From JAIOHN01 sp038258185 (GTDB taxonomy: Bacteria; Chloroflexota; Anaerolineae; Aggregatilineales; Phototrophicaceae): a stretch of 7,698 nt of DNA. The notes under the pieces were generated by a model. It ran no database searches, had not been told where the DNA came from, and saw only the letters and a list, made by a program, of their open reading frames with translations. Location: NCBI GenBank assembly GCA_038258185.1, contig JBBSQD010000293.1, forward strand, positions 1-7,698, written 5' to 3'. Positions 1 to 6,500 of this stretch are shown one piece after another. The position numbers and the translations under genes are program-made. Each line of letters starts with the position of its first letter. The first letter of the stretch is position 1.

Positions 1-222
1 ATTCAATTGAAACGGATCTTTGCCGACCACAACCTCACGCGCTGCGCCCAACGCATCCAGGACTTTCTGACTGCCGGGGACTTCACCCAGGCCATACAGC
101 CCATCATCTGTGATCAGTTCAATAATAATTCGCAGTGCGTAGGGAGCATGTAAGCCAGCGGCATTCAATAAAGGCGGATCTGTAATGGCAATGGGTGTAA
201 CATTCATTTCTGTAATATGCAT
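1..222 (-). CDS. Enolase-superfamily sugar-acid dehydratase, glucarate dehydratase-like (N-terminal fragment)
   Basis: This is the first 74 codons of a gene that runs off the left edge. Translation of the minus strand gives a start MHITEMNVTPIAI, then DPPLLNAAGLHAPYALR, then a strand-turn segment DDGLYGLGEVPG, and ends near VVGKDPFQLN. This order (a T-x-I-x-V-T-P-I opening strand, a PLLN-x-x-G-x-H-x-P loop, a DDG-x-x-G-x-GE hairpin, then V-G-x-DPF) is that of the N-terminal capping domain of mandelate racemase/muconate lactonizing enzymes, closest to the D-glucarate dehydratase branch. Members dehydrate acid sugars to 2-keto-3-deoxy acids in the cytosol using Mg2+. The catalytic barrel with its metal ligands and Lys/His bases lies outside the window, so substrate and activity cannot be judged. 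The ATG at 222 is supported by an AGGTG Shine-Dalgarno four bases upstream. Another MR-subgroup acid-sugar dehydratase is the main alternative. Confidence 0.82.
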   Translation of the reverse strand, partial: MHITEMNVTPIAITDPPLLNAAGLHAPYALRIIIELITDDGLYGLGEVPGSQKVLDALGAAREVVVGKDPFQLN

Positions 223-225
223 TTT

Positions 226-231
226 TCACCT
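226..231 (-). promoter_or_regulatory. Ribosome binding site of the glucarate dehydratase-like gene
   Basis: On the minus strand AGGTGA ends three bases before the ATG at 222 (AGGTG with a four-base spacer). This fixes Met1 rather than the internal Met6 as the start. Confidence 0.65.
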
Positions 232-260
232 GACTTTTTAGTAAATAATTTATTGGGTGC

Positions 261-280
261 CGATTTTAACATTAAAATCG
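261..280. promoter_or_regulatory. 20-bp perfect palindrome, candidate operator
   Basis: The arms CGATTTTAA and TTAAAATCG are perfect reverse complements separated by CA. The palindrome lies 38 bp upstream of the dehydratase start codon, and on the minus strand it contains a TAAAAT element that could act as a -10 box. A dimeric repressor bound here would sit on or just downstream of a leftward promoter. It is A/T-rich, with G/C only in the outer CG pair and the CA centre, and no U-run follows it, so an operator is more likely than a terminator. The regulator is not in the window, and no known operator consensus is clearly matched. Confidence 0.5.
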
Positions 281-381
281 CTGATACAAGCAACCAATCC
301 TGATTGGCTCCAGATTGCCTTTACGGCAAATCCTTAATTAAGAAATTAATTAGCACAGAATGATAGGACATTTAGAGTGAC

Positions 382-410
382 TTGATTCCATAAGTCAAGC
401 TTGCTAAGAT
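382..410 (+). promoter_or_regulatory. Candidate sigma70 promoter for the 131-aa gene
   Basis: TTGATT (382-387) and TAAGAT (405-410) are separated by exactly 17 bp. The -10 hexamer is preceded by TGC, giving an extended -10 (TGn) motif. Each hexamer matches four of six consensus positions. Transcription would start near 417, leaving a leader of about 57 bases before the ATG at 474. The CAAGCTTG palindrome (396-403) lies within the spacer. Confidence 0.45.
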
Positions 411-415
411 GGTAA

Positions 416-456
416 TGTAACATTTCGCATTACAAAAACTGTAAGCGGGAATGTAA
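416..456 (+). repeat. Cluster of TGTAA / TTACA pentamers in the leader
   Basis: TGTAA occurs at 416-420, 440-444 and 452-456, and its reverse complement TTACA at 430-434, all just downstream of the candidate -10 box. The first TGTAA and the TTACA form a 19-bp dyad with a nine-base spacer. The copies at 416 and 450 are part of a longer AATGTAA direct repeat (414-420, 450-456). The cluster could be a regulator binding array in the 5' leader, but pentamers are short and the region is AT-rich. Confidence 0.3.
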
Positions 457-473
457 AATAGAAAGGTTAAACT

Positions 474-869
474 ATGAATAAATCAGCATTTACTGACAAC
501 GAAACCAATCTTCTGACTTTGATCCGTGAAGGTATGAAAGTCTACGACAGCAACAATGATGAAGTGGGTAGCGTCACCTACGTTCAGATCGGCGATGATA
601 ATCCTGAAACGCCCGAACTCGAAGCCTTAGAGCCAGCCCGTAACCCGGCCAATGAGACCAATGATTTCTTTGCCGATATCGCCCGCGCTTTTACCGCGTC
701 CGATAATCTGCCAGAAACATTGGTGCGCCGTATGGAACTGAGCGGTTACATCCGCATTGATGCTGGTCTGCTCAAATCAGACCGTTACGCTCTGAGCGAG
801 CATATTGCCCGCGTTCAGGATGATAAGGTCTATCTGAACGTTAACCGTGATCGTGTAATCGCCGCTTAA
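474..869 (+). CDS. Small PRC-barrel/DUF2171-like protein
   Basis: This is a 131-aa soluble acidic protein with no signal peptide or membrane segment. Residues 17-43 (IREGMKVYDSNNDEVGSV and following) carry the start of a PRC-barrel-type beta fold: an x-x-G-M-x-V-Y-D strand, a polar turn, then a V-G-S-V strand. Residues 89-128 (SGYIRID, then DRYALSEHIARV, then DDKVYLNVNRDRV) give the closing strands. Between them is a proline- and acid-rich, partly helical insert of about 45 residues (44-88). This pattern resembles DUF2171/PRC-barrel proteins found as orphans in Chloroflexota, whose function is unknown; other PRC-barrel proteins act in RNA processing (RimM) or photosynthetic reaction centres. 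The start is supported by AAAGG seven bases upstream of the ATG. The gene stands alone, with a candidate promoter at 382-410 and a strong terminator starting 16 bases after the stop. It is convergent with the sugar isomerase, so a functional link to sugar use is not implied. Confidence 0.75.
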   Translation: MNKSAFTDNETNLLTLIREGMKVYDSNNDEVGSVTYVQIGDDNPETPELEALEPARNPANETNDFFADIARAFTASDNLPETLVRRMELSGYIRIDAGLLKSDRYALSEHIARVQDDKVYLNVNRDRVIAA

Positions 870-884
870 AACTTCAACACCCGT

Positions 885-925
885 TAATACAAAACCGCCT
901 GATAAAATCAGGCGGTTTTGTATTA
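885..925. terminator. Bidirectional Rho-independent terminator
   Basis: An 18-bp perfect stem (885-902 with 908-925) closes a five-base TAAAA loop. The stem core is CCGCCTGA/TCAGGCGG, with A-runs on the 5' side and T-runs on the 3' side, so both transcripts end in a GC stem followed by UUUU. It lies between the stop codons of the convergent genes ending at 869 and 931 and can serve both. Confidence 0.92.
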
Positions 926-930
926 CAGGC

Positions 931-1620
931 TTAATCGGCTTTCCAGAGCTTCGCATAATCCCCGATGAGCGGATAAAGAATAGGTTCATCTTCCTCAATT
1001 TCCGAGAAGCGCCCTACCGGTTCATAGAAGCGATTATCGGTATGGTCGTCATTGACCATTGAGACTTCCCCGGCCAGCACCATACCCCCTTCGCCCCAGA
1101 AGTTGTGATACAGGCCAGTCGTCAGCGTGATACTCTCGCCATGATTCAGACAAACGGTTTCGCCGGGTTTGAAGACCCGCTCGACACCATCCAGGCTGAC
1201 ATGAATATCAGTATCCGCCAGACCTTCGTCTTCTGTGGAATTATAGAGTTGCAGCATCATTTTACCGCCACCCCGGTTGATAATATCCTCTGTCTTTTGC
1301 CAGTGGAAATGAAAGGGTGTCATCTGATGATCGCCCACCAGCAGAATCTTCTCGGCGTAAATCTTGCCGCGAGCCTTATCCAGATTCGCCTGATTGCCAT
1401 TACGGATCGTAAATAACAACAGGCCAAACTTGTCATAATCGCCCTGGCCAAAATCGGTGATATCCCAACCCAGGGCATTTTCGACAATTTCACTGACTTC
1501 GGCACCCTTGCTGCGCCAGTCATTCGGTGCCCAGTGAGCAAAGGGCGGCAGATAAAAATGATGTTCCTTCACAAATGCGTCCGCTTCGCGCATCAGTTGA
1601 TTAATTTTTGAACGCTTCAT
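931..1620 (-). CDS. D-lyxose isomerase family (DUF1498) sugar isomerase
   Basis: This 229-aa cupin-fold protein has the length of characterised D-lyxose isomerases (about 227 aa, EC 5.3.1.15), which interconvert D-lyxose/D-xylulose and D-mannose/D-fructose with Mn2+ in the cytosol. The metal site is visible: H104 and H106 in TPFHFHWQKTEDIINRGGG, E111 in the same segment, and H172 in TTGLYHNFWGEGG, which matches the His-His-Glu-His set of the E. coli O157 enzyme. The N-terminus (MKRSKINQLMREADAFVKEH, then LPPFAHWAP-x-W) is also typical. AAGGAG precedes the ATG with an 11-base spacer, slightly long, but no better in-frame start exists. It lies 55 bp downstream of the large kinase gene with no terminator between, so co-transcription is likely, though the AT-rich spacer could hold its own weak promoter. 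Transcription ends at the shared hairpin 885-925. Family assignment is strong; the physiological substrate (D-lyxose, D-mannose or another aldose) is not settled by sequence. Confidence 0.9.
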   Translation of the reverse strand: MKRSKINQLMREADAFVKEHHFYLPPFAHWAPNDWRSKGAEVSEIVENALGWDITDFGQGDYDKFGLLLFTIRNGNQANLDKARGKIYAEKILLVGDHQMTPFHFHWQKTEDIINRGGGKMMLQLYNSTEDEGLADTDIHVSLDGVERVFKPGETVCLNHGESITLTTGLYHNFWGEGGMVLAGEVSMVNDDHTDNRFYEPVGRFSEIEEDEPILYPLIGDYAKLWKAD

Positions 1621-1675
1621 GGATCACAAAACTCCTTCGTAAAAAATTAAATAATTGCTTTATAAGCTAAAGTGG

Positions 1676-4600
1676 CTAAGTTTTATCACCTGCCAACTTC
1701 AGGTATTGTTGCAGATCATATTGCGCCCCCAGCGATTCGAACATGTCCCGCGCTTTATTCAGATGTTCCAGTCGGGATGGGTGATTTTCTGGCAGATGCC
1801 GACCCAGTTCAAAATGAGCGAGTGCCTCGTCAAAAGGCATGCCGAACTTTTTGCCATACTGAATGCTTTTCCGCCAGGATTCGTAGGCGCGGTCTGTCTG
1901 ACCATCCAGCCATGCGCATTTACCCTCCCACAAAGCCGAACGGGATTGTGCATGCAGAAAAACACGGGCGTAACCTTTTAGGGCTTTACAGGCCTGTAAA
2001 GCCTTTTGTCTCAGTACAGCCTTTTCACCTGGGTCAGCGCTCATATCCCATAATGCCAGCAGCACTTCTGTCGCACAGGCGTAACCTTCAAAGGCATAAC
2101 ACAGCGCCGGACGCGCCTTAATCATCATTTCCAGTCCATATTCAGCATGCTGTTGAGCGTGAGCATAGTCGCCTAAACGCCAATAGGTCAATGCCGCTAA
2201 ACCGCTGTACCAGATATCCATCTCAATGCCGGTATTGGCATGCAGTAATCCAGCCGTTTCACTGACACAGGCCAGCGTGTCCTGTTCATACCCTTGATAA
2301 CCGACCCGCAGGATAATTTCTGAATGCACCAGCAGCGGCAGATATTTATCGTCACGGTGGTCAGAGTCCTGCATATGAAAATCGCTCATTTGCCGGGCTT
2401 CGGCTAACTGCCCCATGTGATACAACACCACGTTGATCAGTCCACGGGTTTCGTCACGGCGCCGCAAATCGCCAATCCGCTCGGCAATATCGCGCGACTG
2501 TGACAGTGAATCATAACATTCCTGCCACTTTGCCGCACCGATGCCATACATACTGCGGATCTGCAACACCCACACGCGTGCTGCGGCGCTTTCTGTCTTT
2601 TGGGCGGCTGTCCATGCGCGTCGATTATAAGCATCCGCCCAATTGCGTTGCGGAATCGCTCCGCAAATGAAACCGACACTTACCAGCGCCCGTGCCAATT
2701 CCGGTGACGGGGCGCTCTTCTCTGCCAGATTCAACATACTGAGCGCTGTATAGACACTCAAAATTGTTTCATTGGTCAGCACGCCGATCTGAGCGATACG
2801 TTCATAGGCCAGCGCCATCGTGGTCAGATGTTCGTCAGCAGGCTGGAGCATATCATTTTTGGGCGGATTCAGCCGATGCGACAATTGACGCACGAATTGT
2901 TGCAACAGCCGCACCCCAAAGTGCGGTAGCGAATGCGGCAGCGGCTTTCCCATCAACACCAGAACTTTTTCCAGATGCACTTTGCTCTGGAAGAAATTAC
3001 CAACTGCGTAATAGGCTTCCCCGATCTGCCGCTCGATAAATGCCTGTCTCTCTGCCGAAAAACCTGCCTCACTGGCGATGGTCATTGCCTTCAGCAGCAA
3101 ATCCAGCGCTTCAATATACCCACCATTATTTAAGGCCTGCTCACCTGCCAGCGCCAGATAATGGGCTTCTTTCGCAACATCTCCGGCAAAATGCCAGTGG
3201 TGCGCCAATGCAGAAGTCCGTTCACGGGCATTGGGATAAATCTGCTCAATCGCTTCGGCCACGCGGCGGTGATAAGCACGTTTCTCATCGGCAGATAAAT
3301 CAGCAATCAGCCCTTCGCGCAGCTTATCATGCGCGAAATGCCAGCGGTCATCCTGCACGGCGATCACTGCCGCATTCTCACAGGCCAGAAGCCATTCATC
3401 CAACTGCGTTTCCGGTTCTAACGTCTGCAGCAGGTTTAAGTCCAGACGCCGCCCCGCCACTGCCGCCGCATACAGTAAGGGGCGCGCCTGCGCGGGGACA
3501 CGATCCAACCGGCGCCGAATCACAAGCTGCATACCCCCAGCAAATACCTGTTGGGGCAGTGTGGAAATACCGATATGCGTCAGTTCACCCGCTTCCTCAG
3601 CCAGTGCCCGCACGACTTCCACCATGAAAAATACATTGCCTTCAGTTTCACGTTGCAGCAGTTCGACCACGGTCTGCATACGCCCTGCCGCGCCCAGCAT
3701 CGATTCGCTTAACGCGGCGATACTGGCGCTATCCAGTCTTTCCAGTTTTAAGCGCCGCATGTCTGGCAACGATTGCGGCAAATCCGGGTATTCATCATCG
3801 CGATAACTGGCGATAATCATCAGCGGAATATCCGCACAGAGCGCATTTAAGCGGCGTAACATCGCCAGACTTTCACTCCCTGCCCAGTGGATATCTTCAA
3901 GGATGATAATCAAGGGTTGAGTCAGGCGTTTAAAGACGGCTTCCATCACACCCAGCAAACGCCCCTGCGTGGTCTGCGGGTCAAGCTCAGGCGCGTCCGG
4001 CACATTCCGCCCCAGCAAGCTGCCGATATCCGGCACCAGAACCTTGAGCACGCTGGCTTCGAGCTCGGTCAGTGTCGCCTGCAAAACCACCCAGCGCGCC
4101 ACTTCCTGCCACGATTGATAGGGGCTGCTGCCATTGCTGATTGCCTGACCGCGCAGCGACGAAGCGCCATTAACCAGACCGAGAATACGCACTTCTTCTA
4201 AAAGGCGCGATTTACCCACACCACTTTCACCACCCACCAACCAGGTACATCCCTGACCTTTAAGGGCTTTCAGCAGTGCTCCTGAGAGCATTTGATATTC
4301 CTGATCGCGCCCTACAAACTGCGCAGCCTGAAGATAACTTTCACGCATGGCCGCGTTTTCAATCGCATTATGATAATCAACCGCCTCGTTATACAGGCGG
4401 ATGACCTCACCCGCATCACTAAAACGCTCGGCAGGCTCTTTAGCCAGCAAGCGCGTCAAAACCGGGATGATCCGTTGATCGACATCCAGCACCGATGTGT
4501 CCGGCACGGTGTACATAATGTCGCGCATCAGCTTGCCCATTTCATCCAGGGCAAAGGGATGATGTCCGGCAAACATCTCATAGGCAATCAGGCCAGCGGC

Positions 4601-5200
4601 ATACAGGTCAGATTCCTCACTGGGAGCATAACCTTGCAACAGTTCAGGGGCGAGATAAGCCAGTGTGCCAGAAACCTGTTCGACCTCAGCATCTTTATCG
4701 AATTCCCCACGGGCAACCGACAGGCCGAAATCCAGCAGTTTTACCTGACCATTGGCGACCAGCACATTATCGGGTTTTAAGTCTCGATGGAGAATGCGCC
4801 GGCGATGAAGATACGCCAGCGCCTGGAACATCTGCATCAGCAGGTCAATCTGGACACTGGGACGCTGACCTTTACCCGCTTCGATAATCGTCTGCTTATT
4901 TTCTAGCAGATCCATCGTAAAGTACGGTTGGCGCAGCTCGTCAAAGCCGTAATCCAGCACGCTGATAATGTGGGGATGGCGCAAGGACGCCAGAGTCTTA
5001 AATTCCTGCGCCAGCGCCAGCCGGAAATCTGTGCTGCCCGTGCTGGTCATATAATGCATTTTTTCCGTCGGCACATTCACTCTTTTGAGCGCAACCCGTT
5101 CGCCAGTCAGCCGATCCAACGCGCGGTAAACAACACCCATCCCACCCTTACCGATGAGATCGAATAAGACATAGCGTTTACCAATTGTTTGTTCGGCCAT
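1676..5200 (-). CDS. Ser/Thr protein kinase fused to MalT/PknK-type ATPase and TPR-like region
   Basis: This 1174-aa, apparently cytosolic, signalling protein has no membrane segment. Residues 10-270 are a Hanks-type kinase with all key motifs: glycine loop GKGGMG (17-22), K39 in VALK, E66 of helix C, catalytic HRDLKPDN (138-145), DFG (157-159) and APE (184-186), so it should be active. Residues 295-640 are an AAA_16/STAND-like ATPase: entry motif FVGRDQE (295-301), Walker A GESGVGKS (324-331), Walker B LIIILEDIHW (430-439), a sensor-like IIASYRDDE (462-470), a GNVFFMVEVVRAL segment (521-533) and a winged-helix end at HFAHDKLREGL (621-631). From about 650 to the end it is all helical with TPR-like repeats, probably the ligand- or partner-sensing part. 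Unlike MalT there is no C-terminal LuxR helix-turn-helix, so output is presumably phosphorylation. The ATG at 5200 has GAGG five bases upstream. A CATAAT element at 5239-5244 (minus strand) is a weak -10 candidate. The D-lyxose isomerase gene follows after 55 bp. The target and the sensed signal are unknown. Confidence 0.92.
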   Translation of the reverse strand: MAEQTIGKRYVLFDLIGKGGMGVVYRALDRLTGERVALKRVNVPTEKMHYMTSTGSTDFRLALAQEFKTLASLRHPHIISVLDYGFDELRQPYFTMDLLENKQTIIEAGKGQRPSVQIDLLMQMFQALAYLHRRRILHRDLKPDNVLVANGQVKLLDFGLSVARGEFDKDAEVEQVSGTLAYLAPELLQGYAPSEESDLYAAGLIAYEMFAGHHPFALDEMGKLMRDIMYTVPDTSVLDVDQRIIPVLTRLLAKEPAERFSDAGEVIRLYNEAVDYHNAIENAAMRESYLQAAQFVGRDQEYQMLSGALLKALKGQGCTWLVGGESGVGKSRLLEEVRILGLVNGASSLRGQAISNGSSPYQSWQEVARWVVLQATLTELEASVLKVLVPDIGSLLGRNVPDAPELDPQTTQGRLLGVMEAVFKRLTQPLIIILEDIHWAGSESLAMLRRLNALCADIPLMIIASYRDDEYPDLPQSLPDMRRLKLERLDSASIAALSESMLGAAGRMQTVVELLQRETEGNVFFMVEVVRALAEEAGELTHIGISTLPQQVFAGGMQLVIRRRLDRVPAQARPLLYAAAVAGRRLDLNLLQTLEPETQLDEWLLACENAAVIAVQDDRWHFAHDKLREGLIADLSADEKRAYHRRVAEAIEQIYPNARERTSALAHHWHFAGDVAKEAHYLALAGEQALNNGGYIEALDLLLKAMTIASEAGFSAERQAFIERQIGEAYYAVGNFFQSKVHLEKVLVLMGKPLPHSLPHFGVRLLQQFVRQLSHRLNPPKNDMLQPADEHLTTMALAYERIAQIGVLTNETILSVYTALSMLNLAEKSAPSPELARALVSVGFICGAIPQRNWADAYNRRAWTAAQKTESAAARVWVLQIRSMYGIGAAKWQECYDSLSQSRDIAERIGDLRRRDETRGLINVVLYHMGQLAEARQMSDFHMQDSDHRDDKYLPLLVHSEIILRVGYQGYEQDTLACVSETAGLLHANTGIEMDIWYSGLAALTYWRLGDYAHAQQHAEYGLEMMIKARPALCYAFEGYACATEVLLALWDMSADPGEKAVLRQKALQACKALKGYARVFLHAQSRSALWEGKCAWLDGQTDRAYESWRKSIQYGKKFGMPFDEALAHFELGRHLPENHPSRLEHLNKARDMFESLGAQYDLQQYLKLAGDKT

Positions 5201-5297
5201 TCCCGCCTCAGACTTCGATCATGTTACAGAATAATTCTATTATGGCGCAAAGCAACAGGTTGTGCTCATTGAATAATAGCACTGCACTAAATAAAAA

Positions 5298-5315
5298 GCC
5301 CCGGTTGTCCGGGGC
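5298..5315 (-). terminator. Rho-independent terminator after the 354-aa oxidoreductase
   Basis: On the minus strand GCCCCGG-ACAA-CCGGGGC forms a seven-bp GC stem with a tetraloop, followed by five Us (5297-5293). It begins 24 bases after the oxidoreductase stop codon and insulates the kinase gene 98 bp further downstream. Confidence 0.88.
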
Positions 5316-5339
5316 CTGTTTATTGAACGTCTGCTGAAC

Positions 5340-6404
5340 CTATATATCCAGACGGACTTCCGCGCCAGTTTCCTGGCTGCGATAAACCCCGTCCAGAATA
5401 GACATCACCTGCAGGGATTGTTCTGCCGGTACCGGTGACGGTTTGCCTTCGACAATCGCCTCGGCAAATTCCACACATTCCTGGGCATGCGGCTCCAGAA
5501 TATCGCGGTTGAGCAGCAGCGTACGATCATAATACTGCTGGGTCTTCGCATTCGATTGGAAGATTTCGTTTTTGGGCCAATGGCTGCCGCCTTCGGTGCC
5601 ATACAGCCACATCTGCATATCTTCAAAGGCGTTGTTGGGCACATTGTGATGCAACATCCAACTGACCTCAAGAATCAGAGTCGCGCCATTATCGAAACGG
5701 ACAAAAGCCGAAGCAAATTCTTCCACATCAATAATATCGGGAATGGGCCCCCACATGCCAAAGGCGCCTTCCTGCTTCGCCAGCTTTGTGCGGGCGACAC
5801 CCGAAACCGAAACCGGCGTAGGATTGCCCATAAACCACAGTGTCAGGTCAAGGATATGCACGCCAATGTCAATACAGGCACCGCCACCACTGTGCTGCTT
5901 GAGGATAAAGCCCGGGCGAATCGGCAGGCCCCCGCGACGCAGCATCCAGCCACGGGCGTGATAAATGTCGCCCAACGCACCGGCATCAATCTCGGCCTTT
6001 AATGATTTAGACACGCCACGAAAACGAAAATGCTGGGCTGTCATCAATAATTTACCGGATTTGTCACGGGCATCAATCATTTTATAAATGTCTTGCGGTG
6101 TAGGCGCCAGTGGTTTTTCACAAATCACATGCTTGCCCGCTTCCAGCGCGGCAATCGCCAGCGGCGCATGGTACATATTCGGTGTACAAATATCTATAAT
6201 ATCAATATCAGGGTCTTCAATCAGATCCTGCGCACGGACACGCAGCTTCTGCACGCCATGTTCCTGTCCCCAACGGTTTAACGCAGCCTCATCAACATCA
6301 CTACCCGCTACAACTTCAGTATGGGGGCTCTCGTGCCAGCCGGGCATATGCACCCGCGCAATACCACCCACACCAATCACCCCGACTCTTAACAGCTTGG
6401 CCAT
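5340..6404 (-). CDS. Gfo/Idh/MocA-family NAD(P)-dependent oxidoreductase (354 aa)
   Basis: This family interconverts alcohol and keto groups on sugars, inositols and sugar acids with NAD(P), usually in the cytosol. The N-terminal Rossmann fold carries a canonical dinucleotide loop GVGGIA (11-16) after strand RVGVI, an acidic residue D36 at the end of strand 2 (SDVDE) that would favour NAD over NADP, the ICTPN strand (72-76), and CEKPL (95-99) with the catalytic-domain lysine K97. The C-terminal substrate domain has the conserved GGGACIDIGVHILDL segment, including D179 and H183. Length is normal for the family. The ATG at 6404 is preceded by AGGAG with a long 12-base spacer; a TAG lies seven codons upstream and no in-frame ATG, GTG or TTG lies between, so this start stands. 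It follows the 333-aa paralogue-like oxidoreductase by 96 bp. The exact substrate cannot be read from sequence. Confidence 0.9.
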   Translation of the reverse strand: MAKLLRVGVIGVGGIARVHMPGWHESPHTEVVAGSDVDEAALNRWGQEHGVQKLRVRAQDLIEDPDIDIIDICTPNMYHAPLAIAALEAGKHVICEKPLAPTPQDIYKMIDARDKSGKLLMTAQHFRFRGVSKSLKAEIDAGALGDIYHARGWMLRRGGLPIRPGFILKQHSGGGACIDIGVHILDLTLWFMGNPTPVSVSGVARTKLAKQEGAFGMWGPIPDIIDVEEFASAFVRFDNGATLILEVSWMLHHNVPNNAFEDMQMWLYGTEGGSHWPKNEIFQSNAKTQQYYDRTLLLNRDILEPHAQECVEFAEAIVEGKPSPVPAEQSLQVMSILDGVYRSQETGAEVRLDI

Positions 6405-6451
6405 GCTTTCTACAATCTCCTAATGTGGTTAGAAAAATTCTTTACAAACAA

Positions 6452-6472
6452 GGGCGACCATTACAGCCGCCC
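6452..6472 (-). terminator. Weak terminator-like hairpin between the two oxidoreductase genes
   Basis: On the minus strand an eight-bp stem (GGGCGGCT with GGTCGCCC, including two G-U pairs) closes a five-base loop and is followed by TTGTTTGT. It lies 28 bases past the stop codon of the 333-aa gene and 47 bases before the next start. The tail is only moderately U-rich, so partial termination or a 3'-end stabilising hairpin is more likely than complete stopping, and read-through to the next gene remains possible. Confidence 0.5.
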
Positions 6473-6500
6473 ATCGAAACGTTCAATTTTGTTTAAGCGA

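Larger units (their letters stand above)
223..473. other. Divergent intergenic region rich in inverted repeats
   Basis: This 251-bp AT-rich spacer separates the leftward dehydratase gene from the rightward 131-aa gene. No coding sequence is evident. Besides the 20-bp palindrome at 261-280 it holds several short dyads: CCAATC-CT-GATTGG at 294-307, TTGCC/GGCAA around 314-328, the 10-bp palindrome CTTAATTAAG at 333-342, TGACTT/AAGTCA at 378-383 and 392-397, CAAGCTTG at 396-403, and GTAATG/CATTAC at 412-417 and 428-433. The density of dyads suggests binding of one or more regulators to a shared control region. Short dyads also arise by chance in AT-rich DNA, so only the 20-bp one stands out alone. 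Confidence 0.55.

Noticed and set aside
1621..1675. Possible terminator or promoter in the 55-bp gap between the kinase and isomerase genes
   Set aside because: Only a four-bp GCTT/AAGC dyad and a TTTAAT -10-like hexamer without a matching -35 are present, which is too weak to annotate.
3040..3627. Open frame of 195 codons on the plus strand, opposite the kinase-ATPase gene
   Set aside because: It is rich in Pro, His, Ser and Ala with no recognisable domain and no Shine-Dalgarno. The opposite strand encodes clearly conserved ATPase sequence, so this is an antisense shadow.
4292..4780. Open frame of 162 codons on the plus strand across the kinase-encoding region
   Set aside because: It lies antisense to the kinase catalytic motifs and shows no family features of its own.
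5228..5238. Short dyad AGAAT-A-ATTCT upstream of the kinase gene
   Set aside because: Five-base arms in AT-rich DNA are expected by chance, and it is not placed at a convincing promoter.
5487..6002. Open frame of 171 codons on the plus strand within the 354-aa oxidoreductase gene
   Set aside because: It is antisense to conserved Gfo/Idh/MocA sequence, has low-complexity composition and no ribosome binding site.
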